Shown piece by piece: positions 1 through 10,894 of a DNA stretch of 64,000 nucleotides (position 1 is the stretch's first letter; every line of letters starts with the position of its first letter). The position numbers were made by a program, and so were the translations under genes. The DNA lies in the NCBI RefSeq assembly GCF_000344685.1, contig NW_006920411.1:1098003-1162002 (forward strand). Direction: 5' to 3'. This DNA is from Gloeophyllum trabeum ATCC 11539 (taxonomy: Eukaryota > Basidiomycota > Agaricomycetes > Gloeophyllales > Gloeophyllaceae). The notes beneath the pieces are model-generated. The model searched no databases. It saw nothing but the letters and a program-made list of their open reading frames with translations, and had not been told where the DNA came from.

Positions 1-2972
1 GTCCGTCCGAGGCTCACCGCCATAATAGCTCTGTGCCTAACAATGAGAGTGCATTAGCCGCCTCGCGCACATACGCCACCCATCCTCATCTTGCGGGGTC
101 TGTGGAGGACTTTGAGGATGCGAAGGTTATCCTAGAGCTCTTCCAGACGGAGTTTGGCATCCCTCCTCCCGAGGACGAGCCCATCTTCTCTGCCGGTACC
201 CCAGAGTCGCGGCACGCCACCTTACACATCCCTCATTACAAGAAGCCGAAGGCCTGGATTGACGTATACTACCCGGTCATGAACACCCCTCTCGACCACA
301 GTCTGCAGATCTTCAATGCGGATGGAGAAAGCATCTGGGATGCCAACCTTGAAGAAGACGGCGACGAAGGAGACCCAGACGCCGCGAAATATAAGGATGC
401 CGTCCCAGCCTGGCACGGTCTCAGCCGCGGGGGTGAGGTGGAAGGCCACCTGATCTACGCTAACTATGGTACCAAGGAAGACTACGACAAGCTAGTTGAG
501 GCGGGTGTCAACTTCACTGGGAAAATTGTCCTCGCTCGCTACGGAGCCATCTTCCGCGGCCTCAAGGTATGAGCTTGCCAGCTGTGCGTTATCATTTGAC
601 TATAATATACGTTAGATCAAAGGCGCTGAGGACCTAGGTGCAGCAGGGGTCCTCATCTACTCAGACCCTCGCGACGATGGCTTTGTTACAGCAGAGAACG
701 GCTACGACGCATACCCCGCTGGTCCCGCTCGTAATCCGACCGCTGTGCAGCGCGGATCCGTGCAGTATATTTCTGTCTACTCTGGTGACCCCAGCACACC
801 TGGGTACCCCGCATACGAGAACGCTCCAAGGACTGAAGGAAGTAATATCCCGAAGATCCCCAGTCTGCCGATCTCTTGGGCGAACGCTGTTCGTTTGCTC
901 GAAGAAATCGGTGGTGTCGACGAAGGTAGGAAGCTAGACGGTAAGACCAGTAGAACCACTGTTAAGCTCGTCAACCATGGTAAGCGGTTCTACGAATGTT
1001 ATTTATAGCATGCTAACCAGATCGCGATTGCAGTGGACGACAAAATCACCCCTATATGGAACACGCTGGCTGTCATCCCCGGTCATGTTAGCTCTGAAGT
1101 AGTCTTGGTAGGATGTCATCGTGACGGTATGGGAATATGCTGCCCACGACACGGAACTCTATATTTACACCTCCACCACAGCCTGGGTTATGGGCGCTGT
1201 CGACCCTGTCTCTGGCACTGTCTCTATTCATGAGATTGTCAAAGGCTTCGGAGAGCTGATTCGAAACGGATGGAGGCCTCTTCGCACTATCGTATTCGCG
1301 AGCTGGGATGCTGAAGAGGTACATACTCTTCCGATGCTTGGTATAGGGGATTGTGCTGAACTGCGTCACAGTATGGCCTCATTGGCAGTACAGAATGGGC
1401 CGAAGATTTCGCTGAATGGCTCCCCGAGCATGTTGTGTCGTACCTCAATCTAGGTAAGCAATTCATACTGGTTATTTACTTGGGTTAATCTCGCCGACAT
1501 TTATCTATTGTAGACGTCTCTGTCGCGGGCTCGCGGTGGCAGGCATCCGCCTCTCCTTCTTTGGCTGATCTTATCAAGAAGACTGCCAAGGACATCACGC
1601 ACCCTACTGACCCTCAGCGTACCCTCTGGGACGCGACCACCGATAACGGTCCGTTTGAAGGTGAAGCGGATGCGGAGTTCACGAAGATGTATGAATCTGA
1701 ACAGAGCACCCGGGAGAAATATCAGACTGGGATTAGCCCTCTTGGGTCAGGAAGCGACTTCACTGCCTTCCTGCAGCATCTGGGGGTTAGTAGGTCGTCC
1801 AAAGCCTTGGAAAACTCGACTGACCCGGCTATAGATCGCAAGCTCTGATCAGGGCTTTGGATTCACACCATCTGATGCCGTGTATCACTATCATTCTATT
1901 TATGATTCTCAGAGGTATCAAGAAGTGTATGCCGACCCTGGCTTCCACCGCCACGTACGTGAATTCTTCGGGTGCTTCAATGATATAGCATACGAATGGT
2001 TCTCTCTAGGTTGCCGTTGCGAAAAGTCTTGGTCTCTTGACTCTACGTCTCGCTGATGCAATCATTCTACCTCTGAACACAACCCAGTATGCATTCGAAC
2101 TAGACAGTTATCTGGATATGTGAGTCATTCTGTGCTGTACAAGTTACGTCTTTAACGCCCGGTGTCAGTGTCGAAGAGCAAGCTTCCCAGGCGTCCTTGG
2201 ACACTCCGGACTTTTCTGGCTTACGCGCCTCCATACGGAGGTTGCAGTCCGTCAGTCTGGAGTTAGATAAGGAGAAGATTGAAGCCGAAGAGGAGTTCAA
2301 GAACTTACTCGATGAGATCCGCAAGAAGCCTGCCTTCCTGAAGAGGATCATCCGCTGGCTCAAGAAGGTTTTCCGTCATCACCGCCATCACCATCATGAC
2401 GATGACTTGTCGTCGGAAGATGAGAGTCTCAGGTTTGCGCACGACCTACTTGCCGCGTACGGTGAACCTCCCCGGCACCACCACAGGCCTACTCTGGGTC
2501 CCCTTCCCCCTCACGCCTGTGCTGAACATAAGCTTGGCCGTCCTCCGCGCCACCCTGATGCAGGATTCCCACATCCACATGGTTTCCCTATTCGGAAGTT
2601 TATCCAGGCAGCGAAGAGAATTCAAAAGATAAACAAGAAGTTGAGTTCGTTCGAGAGAGGTGTGTATCATCTGCAGCTCTCTCGGAATTGGTCTCAAGTT
2701 TGGTCACCAGGCTTCATCTCGGAGGAAGGCATCAAGGATAGAGAATGGTACAGACATCTTGGTGTCGCGCCTGGAAAGTGGTTGGGTAAGTCGCTTGGTC
2801 CACAAACCTCTTAGCACGGCCTTACAGAAGAATATTTTCAGGCTACGGCGCAACCACCTTGCCAGCCCTGACAGAAGCCATCACTATTGACAAGGACGTG
2901 GCCCTTGCAGAACACGAAGTATCTCGTCTGGTAAACGTGGTTGAGGGCCTGGCTACGTCATTGCAGAGCTGA
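1..2972 (+). CDS. M28 metallopeptidase, Vps70/Tre1 (glutamate carboxypeptidase II-like), 5'-partial
   Basis: This is the 3' part of a zinc metallopeptidase of family M28B. Its 5' end lies outside the window; the first visible exon starts near base 29 after an AG acceptor. In order I see a protease-associated domain (about 430-960), the M28 catalytic domain and a C-terminal transferrin-receptor-like dimerisation domain. The two-zinc site looks complete: H in GCHRD (about 1110, split from AW by an intron), D in GAVDP, EE in SWDAEE (about 1304), D in LDVSVAGS (1514) and H in YHYHSIYD (about 1885). The family's usual GNHRD asparagine is cysteine here. Fungal relatives act in endosome/vacuole sorting (Vps70) or as ubiquitin-ligase adaptors for transferrin-receptor-like turnover (Tre1). 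Exons join in frame with no stops, ending at TGA 2970-2972. A histidine-rich insert at about 2370-2590 is odd. An inverted paralog lies at 23683-27076. Confidence 0.88.
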
Positions 2973-3295
2973 GCGAGGATCTCTTGATGACAAGCAAATA
3001 ATCAAATAGCTTATGTATGCATTGATTGTACGCGCATCTGCAGCAGGCAGTCATACTTCTGTGCTGTACACTCCGTTAGGTGCATATTACAGCTTTCCAA
3101 CGCCACTGTCCTATTTGACCGGCTTCGGCGATTCAACGAACTGTATGCTGTCCCCGATGCGTGTTATGTCGGAGCTGTTGTCGGATCCTGAACTTATGCC
3201 TCCATCACTTAACGAGATGGAAGGACGACTCTGTTCAGAACTGTCCATGGGAGACACCTGAGTATGAATCAATAATCCATTCACATTTTCGGAAC

Positions 3296-4782
3296 CTAGT
3301 CGGACGATACCTCACTAATAGAGCACCTTTCGACAATGGTGCGTTCCTGATCCCAATTCCATTCCGTGAGGGATGTCCTTCCTAAATCCGTCGACTTCAT
3401 CCTGGTACGCAGCTGTACCCTGGAGGCAAGGCTGCGGAGTATTCCCAAAGCATAGAATTTGCCTGTGGAGAGTACGAAAAGAAGAACTAATTGGTAGTTC
3501 GCAGCCTGCAACGAAGAGACGCATATGGTCAGAATTGCGATGATCCACTCTATCACTCGGAGGGTGCACTTACTGGCCGAGCATGATAGATGCACACAGC
3601 AATCAACATGGATACAAATGGGACGGCAGCGGACTCCCAGGCGATGCCGATGATGTGCCTCAAGGTCTTGTCTAGATAGCTGAGCCCGGTCTTGGACCGC
3701 CAGAGGAAGATTGATACTATACAAGATCGTCAATTAGTATATAACAGATCAAGCATACCCGTACTTGCATATCGTCGTGACAATGGAGTCAAGGGCTACC
3801 AAATGCATTGAGATGTTATCCATTTAAGGTAGGATATCTGAGCACGTACCGAGAGATCCGAATATCCAGTACGAAAATGCAAACTTAGCCTATATAATGG
3901 TTAGCAGCATGCGTCATCAGAACCAAGGTTCTGAGCGTCACCGATGGCATATTCCTGGTCCTCGCCCGCAGAGGCTGCATAAACTCGAATTGAGGTGCAT
4001 AATCCATGATCAGGGAGAATCTACGCACATCTTCCACTGTGACGTCGCCCGTAGCTTTTCCTACCTCAATGGCCTAAGCCAGAACTAGTGTATAGTAGGC
4101 CTTGAGAAGTGGTACGAGTAACATACCAAGAATACGTTGACAATGAAAATTGAGAGCGTAAGTGCGACCAAGGGAATCAATATCCACATCTTTTTGTTCG
4201 TGGCCTGTGGAAATTTTCAGCTTTTACGATGTGGGAAGGGGATGAGCGCATTACCATCCAACATCTCCGAACGAGATACGTTTCACAAAGCACGACAATC
4301 ACGCCGTTTAGGAGGATGTCCGTCCATTTCAGCGGGCTTGCGGACTACGTATGTCAGTATCAACTTCAGTATCACCGACTTTGATCAGGATAATGATGTC
4401 GCACCCATGGATGGTCAAGGATAGTCACGAACCACACTTTATAGATCTCAAGTGCAGTCTGTAACCTGGAAGAGCAATACGGTCAAATCGCCCCTCTGAG
4501 CACGACGGAAAATTAGTGGGACAGAACTCACATGGACAGGACGACCAGCGTCCCCACGAAGGCCTTTAACCGCAGGGTATCTTCTATCCGGCTGTCCCAG
4601 TAACGAACGGCCTGCGCGAAGAGGACGCCTTGACAAAGTGTCTGCAGGAGTGCCTCTAGAAGGATAGGTCCGGTTGTTGAAGCACCAGGCTCCGTATCAG
4701 CATCCATAATCTCCAGGACTATTGGCACGATCATTGGAAACGACCGTGATCCTGTCGAAAGGGATGGTACCGGTACAGACAT
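3296..4782 (-). CDS. DUF6534 family multi-pass membrane protein
   Basis: This gene matches the pattern of DUF6534 proteins, a large Agaricomycete family of seven-helix membrane proteins with no known function. Recognised pieces in order are: GPILLEALLQTLCQGVLFAQ followed by LKAFVGTLVVLSM and, across an intron, LQTALEIYKVWF (helices 1-2); WTDILLNGVIVVLCETYLVR (helix 3); NKKMWILIPLVALTLSIFIV (helix 4); a poorly resolved middle part; GIAWESAAVPFVSMLIAV (helix 6); and, after a 68-nt GTAAGT..CAG intron, YQLVLLFVLSTGKFYALGIL (helix 7) before a short polar tail. It is split into at least six exons. The start at 4782 is the first ATG in frame with helix 1. The gene is convergent with the M28 gene on the left, with about 320 bp between the stops. 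The family call is firm; internal splicing around 3580-4080 is not. Confidence 0.72.
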
Positions 4783-5143
4783 AGGTCAGCCGCATACACG
4801 CTTTTATGTTGACACTGGTCCGAAACGGAATAAGTTGTGAGCCATCCGACGCAATAAAACAGTCTCGGGAAGAATTTGGATGCGGACGACATTACCTCAG
4901 TGTTAACTTCACTCAAATATAGCCTCGAGGTTCCAGGTACCTGAACGTCGCTGGCAAGAATTATTTCACATTACGCTGATTACAACAAATCATAACATTC
5001 GATTCCTCTCTTCACGGAAAGAGGCGCGATTAGTGCATATGGGTATCATGAGAATTCACTAGCACCAGATGGTTGAAATAAGAATAAGGCACAACAGATA
5101 GACCTAGAGGCGAAGGCGCGGGCGGGCACGGGAGTTCGATACT

Positions 5144-7505
5144 TCATTCGGGATCCAAGGAATCGCCATTGAGACGGAGATGTTCCCAGACGGTAGGGTG
5201 CTCCGTTTTAGCATGCTCGACTTGCTCGTTTAGCGTAGGATTAGTGAACACCGAGGGCGGGTTAGGGTCGATCTTATTCTCGTATCGATGTCTGCAACAA
5301 TATTTTGACTATGGATATGAAATGGGGTTCGTAATGATACGCACTTGCACAGATAGCAGATCTTCCCCTTCTCCGGCGTACTCGGCTCAACCAGCACGAA
5401 TAGGGTCTGCACGCAGTCCTCAAAAGAAGGGACATCTTCGTCCGCCTCTTCGCCAGGTTGACTCGCTGACGTATTTGATTCTTCTTTAGTCGACTCCTCC
5501 TTCACGGGACCTTCAGGGCCATTCGGACCGGACGATGGTGGGGGAGTCGGCTGAGCCGGGGCGGTCTCCTCCAGCCGAGGTCGCTTGGGTTCCGGCTCGT
5601 CAACACTCGTGAGGTCAACGACCTCCCGGGGCCTCGTAGACCCAAGGGCAGATGGGGACACCTTCTGGGGAGAGTCCGCCGTGCGCGCTGACAACGGAGT
5701 AGGGGGGTACTGGGCCTCGAGTTCAGGCAAATTCATGCTAGGCGTAGACGGGGTTATAGGGTAAGCGTTCTGGGACGCGCGTCTCTGAGGCATCTGCCGC
5801 ATGTGAGGATGACCCGCGTATACCGGGCCACCTGAGGATACTTGAGTGTTAATAGATAGAGGCCGTATTGGATACGTGCTGCTATGACTCGAGGACGGTC
5901 GCGAGCTGTTTGGAGTTGAATGATGTGACCGCGGGGCTGCGTGCATCGGAGGTCTACCAATTACATCAGGAGCACCCGTTTGTTGTGATGGCACTGGCAC
6001 ATAGTAACCGTGAGGGGGACCAGGTGGCTGATGCGCATGTGGATACGGGGGAGCCTGTGGTTGAGATGGTACTATGCCAGGATTCATCACACCGGGATGG
6101 GGAACTGCATTCGATGGGTAGACCGTGTGCTGCGCACGATTCTGGAGGTGGGGGTTATGGGCTACTTGGTATTGCATAGGTTGACCGTGCGCTGGAGAAT
6201 ATTGTCCGATCACCTGCTGCGGTGGCACATAGTGAGGACGCGCGGGCCCATACTGCGGCACTTGGACAAGGGGGGGCGCATTGGCATATACCGTGGATCG
6301 AGGGTCTGGGTGGGGTGCGCCAGTCCCTGGCTGGTACACCACGTCCCCCGGATGTTTCGGCTGTTGTGCCGGAACCTAGTAATTGTCAGAAGGAAACCGG
6401 GAATACTAACAGAGGTGTATTACCGGATGAAAAACCTGTTGCGGCTGAGGGTATGATCAATCATATGTAAAGCCTCTGAGCAAGGAGAGACTCACCATGA
6501 CCTGTACGCCATGCATGCGCCCCGCGGGAGCGGAGTGTTGAGCATGCTGCAAAACACAGATGTGATGAGTTATTTCTTCTATCGGACAGAATTGAAGTTT
6601 CCGGAGGACGAACGTGATGGTGAGTCATGTCCGACGAACGTCGGGTCTGTGTCATATCTTGAGAGACACGTCTGACCTGCTGGAGAGTTAGTGAGAATGA
6701 ATTCAGGACATGGACGGAAATAACATACAGGTACCGCCACTGATGGACAATTTAATAATGATCATCAGTTGATAGACTTTTAAGAACAGAAGTTGCACAC
6801 ACCAGGTATTACATTAGGCTGCGATGTCGTGTGTTGTCCTTGCTGCTGTGGCATGCTATGTGGTTGAGGTTGACCTTGCGCCGGAGGGGGAGGGGGAGGC
6901 GGTTCAACGCCATTATTCGACGGAGGATTTTGGGCGGTTAGAAGCGCGATGAGATTGTTGTGCAGGATCGAAATATCCTTCAACGCCATTTGATGCTTGC
7001 GGGTGAGTGTATCGAACTCCTGCATCAGGAGTTGCATCTTCTGTCCTTTCTCAGCCGCAGCCAAGCGCAGGAACGCGTCGACCTCGCCCCTAAGTGCTCT
7101 GTTCTCGGCCTGGAGCGCTAGGACAGCTTGCACATGATCGTCCTTTCCTGCTCTCATCGCCGTCATTCGCGTTTTTAGAACGTCCAAGCTTTGTGCGAGC
7201 CGTCGGTTATCCTCCCAAAGACTGGAGTTGGTAGACTGCAACTGCGCCAGCTTGGCCTCCGCGTCCCTCAACCTCGGGACTATGCCCGGATAATATCCCA
7301 ACTCTGCTAGACACCCATTCGCTGTGTTTGACAGAATTTCTAAGACCTCGGCTCGCAGGCTGTCATCGTTCTTTGCGGGACTGAAGAGGGCAAGTCAAGG
7401 CACAATGAAAGGTCAGTTCTAAACTGGGTGAATCGGGCAGAAAGCATACTTGACTGACGTTGCGCTCGTACTCGGCTGCGAGCTCTGCTGCTGAGCCGCG
7501 TCCAT
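5144..7505 (-). CDS. Proline-rich coiled-coil protein with a C-terminal zinc-finger-like motif
   Basis: I do not recognise a named family. Exon 1 gives MDAAQQQSSQPSTSATSVK. Exon 2 (about 7381-6780) encodes a coiled coil with heptad-like runs (RLRDAEAKLAQLQSTNSSLW, then ALQAENRALRGEVDAFLRL) and a polyproline stretch. After two very small exons, a long exon (6342 to about 5336) is rich in P, Q, H, S and Y, with an acidic/basic end (VVDLTSVDEPEPKRPRLEE) containing a possible nuclear signal. After a 54-nt intron the last exon reads KHRYENKIDP.. to QVEHAKTEHPTVWEHL, stopping at TGA 5144-5146. Together with CYLC at the end of the previous exon this makes a C-x2-C...H-x4-H pattern, resembling a C2H2 finger. 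Disorder, coiled coil and finger suggest a nuclear or scaffold protein, which is inference. The ATG at 7505 is overlapped by the stop of an upstream ORF. Confidence 0.65.
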
Positions 7506-7588
7506 TACAAGTGAGACAGAAGATGAGAAGAAAGGATTCGTATGCTCTTGCTTTCAGCGTCGTCGGCGACTTCGATCACACTCGACAT
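7505..7588 (-). promoter_or_regulatory. Upstream ORF whose stop overlaps the start of the coiled-coil gene (TAATG)
   Basis: A 27-codon reading frame starts at ATG 7588 (MSSVIEVADDAESK...) and ends at TAA 7507-7505. The last A of that stop is the A of the ATG at 7505 that opens the coiled-coil gene. If both lie on one mRNA, this is a geometry that favours termination-reinitiation or represses the main frame. The alternative is that transcription starts below 7588, leaving the upstream frame unused. Confidence 0.4.
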
Positions 7589-7709
7589 ATTGGCGGCCGC
7601 CCGTTGCCGCGGCACCAATAGGCACCCACCGGTCCCCCGCGCACCGCTGTCGATCACCGGTGCTTCTGGACGCGTCGCGACGCGTTCGAGTCGACCAATA
7701 ATTAGCTGC

Positions 7710-8051
7710 CTAGCATAAATTACATGAATTACTACTTGGATATACATCACCTCTGGCTCTCACCGTCGGAGGCACAACGGGGTCTATCAAACAAAGCGGG
7801 AACTCTACCCCCGCATAGTCTGCCAACATCCTCAAGAGTCCGTAGATTCCTCCCGTCTCGGCGGGTGCAGCGGATCCACCCTCCGTGGAAAGTGTGCCAA
7901 CGTAGGTTCGATGCATGGCGAAGGATGGAGTGTATCAACTGCAAGATCATAGTCGCATCCAAACGTCGAGATAGGAATGGTGGGGAGGGGCCAAAATTAG
8001 CTCCTGCGTGAACGCCGCTGACAGGCCTCCCAGCAGTGGGAGATGCACCAT
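7710..8051 (-). other. Unresolved short ORFs between the coiled-coil and membrane-protein genes
   Basis: Two short frames are present. One starts at ATG 8051, overlapping the TGA of the upstream membrane-protein gene (TGATG), and runs 34 codons to 7947 (MVHLPLLGGLSAAFTQELIL...). The second starts at ATG 7916 and runs 68 codons to 7710, with a protein-like composition (GGIYGLLRMLADYAGVEFPL). I could not join them by a plausible intron. They could be a small gene, a decayed gene or untranslated sequence. Confidence 0.2.
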
Positions 8052-8751
8052 CACACGTCGGTGTCGGCTGGCCTAGTAGCCGGTTCGTACGCCGGCAGGC
8101 GTGAGTCCTGGTACAGGGGGAGTGGGGGCGGCGAAGGGGGACGCCCCTCCGTTCTTGAGAATTCTTCGTGTGCTAATTCCTCCATTTCTCGTTGAATGCG
8201 ATGCCTCTCGACAACTTCTGCGATGCGGTCGCGCTTGGGCTGTTGCTGATATGTGTAGATGCAGCGCGCCAAGCTAAGAAGCACAGCAACGCCCGCGAGG
8301 CCTCCGAGAACGGCGCCTATAATAGCGCCCGTGCTTGGGGGATGATCACGTACAGGAAGCGGTGGGCGGTGCGTAGATGATGGTGGTGGTGGAGCAGGGT
8401 GATATGGCGTGGCAGGAGCAGGTGCTCGAGAGACTGTGATCGGGGCGTTATGGGCTGCCGAGCGTGTCGAGGAAAGCGGACGACGACTGGCCGCATTGGA
8501 TGAAAAGGACCCGCTCGAAGATGAACGTCCCCCTTGACTATGTACTCCCGCAGAATTCGGAGAGGTCGTAGAGTATATCGTGACGGCTGAAGGCGATGAC
8601 AAAGAGGGTGAGTGAGAAGCAATAGTAGTGGTGTCTTGAGCTAGCACAGAACTGTGGGAGTTATGGAATTTATGCCAACGGTGGAAACGGTTCGTACATA
8701 CCAGCAGCAGTAATAAATAAGCGAGAATACACACAGCCAAGGCCAGTACAT
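8051..8751 (-). CDS. Secreted single-pass membrane protein with Ser/Thr-rich ectodomain
   Basis: Two exons. Exon 1 starts at ATG 8751 (MYWPWLCVFSLIYYCC); after a GTATGT..CACAG intron the frame continues CSVLAQDTTTIASHS. This gives a signal peptide with a likely cleavage site after VLA. A Ser/Thr/Pro-rich, probably O-glycosylated ectodomain follows (about residues 24-140), then one membrane segment (GAIIGAVLGGLAGVAVLLSL) and a basic, charged cytoplasmic tail ending in PADTDV. The arrangement resembles fungal Mid2/Wsc-like or SKG6-type surface proteins, but I see no cysteine-rich WSC domain, so no function is assigned. It is transcribed away from RIB1 across about 640 bp. Confidence 0.65.
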
Positions 8752-9394
8752 GAGATGTACTGCCTGCCTGCCCCGCCAGGAAAGAGCAGCAAGCAACGAG
8801 TGGGGAGACGCGAAGAGCGTAGTGGGAGGCTGCGGATATCTATACGGCTGCACCAATTTCGTAAAGCATTCTACGCGTGATGAGACTTGTTTCACGCCTA
8901 TGTACGGCTGCAGAGAGCGGTGATATATGCTGGACGTGGTTAACGTTCAGCGTGTTGCCTTGCCGTGGGACGTCAATATTTATAGATCCCCGGGAGTCTC
9001 TGGCACTTACTGTCCCTGATCCAATTCGTTCTCTATGACGCCAGTGCTATAGCTTGCTCGACGTTGAACGTTGAACGCTGGACTGAACGACAGCGAGCAA
9101 GACATGCCAGTCGAAATCAACGCCGATAAATGAGATCTATTTGAGCCACAGGCACTGCGGGGGGAAGCGTGGGGGAAGCACTCCGGGACGGCGGACATCG
9201 TTCGATTCCCACGGTCAGCATTTGATTACGCGGGGGACTCTTACCAATCCTGGGTACTCATCCACACCGGCTAAGGGTATAACTCTCTGACTGACTATTC
9301 TTCGTCATATGTTATAGCTTGCGCCCGTATTTACGCTCTATTTATTGTCCTGCGTTTATCCTCCCGGTCTGCTTAGATTCCCCCTTACCTAGCT
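8752..9394. other. Intergenic region between divergent genes
   Basis: No gene is recognised here. It holds the promoters of the membrane-protein gene (left) and RIB1 (right). A short direct repeat (GTTGAAC twice near 9062-9076) lies inside an inverted pair CTTGCTCG / CGAGCAAG (about 9053 and 9094). Confidence 0.5.
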
Positions 9395-10894
9395 ATGACT
9401 GTCGGCATTGAATCCCCCAACGACCTCGACTTGTCGCTGCTGGACCTGCTCACGGCACCGTCGCTCCCGACCAGCAAAACTGCGCATCGCAGACGAGATG
9501 CTGAGCTAGACCCATTACTGCTCGCTGCTGCTCTCGCCTCTGGTCCTCACGTTACCCGAAACCATTATCATCATGACTTCTTCCCGCCTGTTATGGACCC
9601 CCAGGCACAGGGTGCATATGACTGGACCAAGTGGACTGGCGAGGAGGTCGGGTCGGAGAAGGAGGCGCGGAGGGGATACACCTACTTGAGTCGCCAAGCT
9701 CCAAGAAGCAAGCGATTACAGGCCCGCAACGTCAACGAAGCGTCCAAGGAAAATCATTCGTCCCCGACCGAGGTCGGCCCGCCCCTTCGGGCAAACGACC
9801 TCCCTGAGCCAACGGCAAAGAAGACCAGGTCGTCATCGGTGTCGGTCGTTGTGGACACGAATGCCGGCGCAGCCCCTGCGTCTGCGCGATCTGCGCAAGT
9901 CGAGGTTAAATGCATGGCACGCACGCGCATCCCGACGCCCCATGGGCCCGCCTTCTTGCACCTCTACCACAACAATCGGGATAACAAGGAACACCTCGCA
10001 ATCGTCGTCGATCCAGCGCAGCTCTCCTATGAGTGCAACCCGCTCGCGCCGCCTATCCGAAGCCGCTCGCTGGATGCGATCTGGTCGGAGACAGAGACGG
10101 AGATGGACCGCATAACCCGGGGTGCCTACGTCGGCCGCCTCTCCCCTGACTCTCAAACTCCATCCAAGCCCCTCACTGAGCGCCCCGTGGTCAGCGGGGA
10201 TTCTATCCCATCACCGCTCATCCGAATTCATTCGGAATGCTTCACTGGCGAGACCATCGGGAGCATGCGCTGCGACTGCGGTGAGCAGTTAGATGAGGCG
10301 ATCAGGCTGATTTCGCAGCCCATTACGATACCTTCCGTATCCCCTGATGCCGCCCCGACCACTATCCCTGGGCGGGGTGCAGTCGTGTACCTTCGTCAGG
10401 AAGGTAGGGGAATCGGTCTCCTGTCCAAGATACGAGCCTACAACCTACAGGACCTCGGACATGATACCGTCACCGCGAACTTAATGCTCGGCCATCAGGC
10501 GGATGAGCGGGGATACGAAATCGCCGCAGCTATATTGCGAGACCTGGGACTCGGCACAGAGTGTGGGGAGGGCGTGCGCTTGCTCACGAACAACCCCGAC
10601 AAGGTGCAGGCATTGGAGCAAGAGGGATTGCGTGTAGTGGAACGTGTGCCGATGATACCCCGGAGCTGGCAGAGACGGCACCGGCGTGCTGCTGAAAACG
10701 TCGTTCCCGCGCCGCTTGCTTTGGACGCTGAGGATGAGGCGGAGAAGGAGCGGCGCTCGGGTGCTACACTTATTGGCGGTGGAGCTGCTCACGGCGAGGA
10801 TTTGGAAAAATACTTGCGGACGAAGGTTTTAAGGATGGGCCATATGCTGCCCATCTTCCCGGAGCGCACGGACAAGGATGGTATCGACGCATAG
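9395..10894 (+). CDS. RIB1: GTP cyclohydrolase II
   Basis: This 499-residue enzyme opens GTP to 2,5-diamino-6-ribosylamino-4(3H)-pyrimidinone 5'-phosphate, the first committed step of riboflavin synthesis, in the cytosol. The catalytic core starts near residue 170. Signatures seen: HSECFTGETIGSMRCDCGEQ (about residues 278-297), with the three zinc cysteines C-x10-C-x-C; YLRQEGRGIGLLSKIRAYNL; GHDTVTANLMLGHQADERGY; and LLTNNPDKVQAL near residue 398. The first ~170 residues are variable and probably disordered. A Pro/Ser/Thr-rich insert (SQPITIPSVSPDAAPTTIPG) separates two core motifs, and there is a ~60-residue C-terminal tail, so the protein is clearly longer than typical yeast Rib1. There is a single exon, unlike nearly every neighbour. 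The ATG at 9395 is the first in frame. Confidence 0.95.
   Translation: MTVGIESPNDLDLSLLDLLTAPSLPTSKTAHRRRDAELDPLLLAAALASGPHVTRNHYHHDFFPPVMDPQAQGAYDWTKWTGEEVGSEKEARRGYTYLSRQAPRSKRLQARNVNEASKENHSSPTEVGPPLRANDLPEPTAKKTRSSSVSVVVDTNAGAAPASARSAQVEVKCMARTRIPTPHGPAFLHLYHNNRDNKEHLAIVVDPAQLSYECNPLAPPIRSRSLDAIWSETETEMDRITRGAYVGRLSPDSQTPSKPLTERPVVSGDSIPSPLIRIHSECFTGETIGSMRCDCGEQLDEAIRLISQPITIPSVSPDAAPTTIPGRGAVVYLRQEGRGIGLLSKIRAYNLQDLGHDTVTANLMLGHQADERGYEIAAAILRDLGLGTECGEGVRLLTNNPDKVQALEQEGLRVVERVPMIPRSWQRRHRRAAENVVPAPLALDAEDEAEKERRSGATLIGGGAAHGEDLEKYLRTKVLRMGHMLPIFPERTDKDGIDA

Noticed and set aside
5144..8751. An operon-like polycistronic unit suggested by the TAATG and TGATG overlaps
   Set aside because: The genes have their own introns, one has its own signal peptide exon, and the intervening short frames do not form a convincing gene.
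9053..9101. Inverted CTTGCTCG/CGAGCAAG pair as a terminator or small RNA
   Set aside because: Eight-base arms around a loop of about 33 bases are too weak to support a call.
9195..9215. GTTCGATTCCC, a possible tRNA T-loop
   Set aside because: The flanking bases do not form a T stem and no A box or cloverleaf fits upstream.
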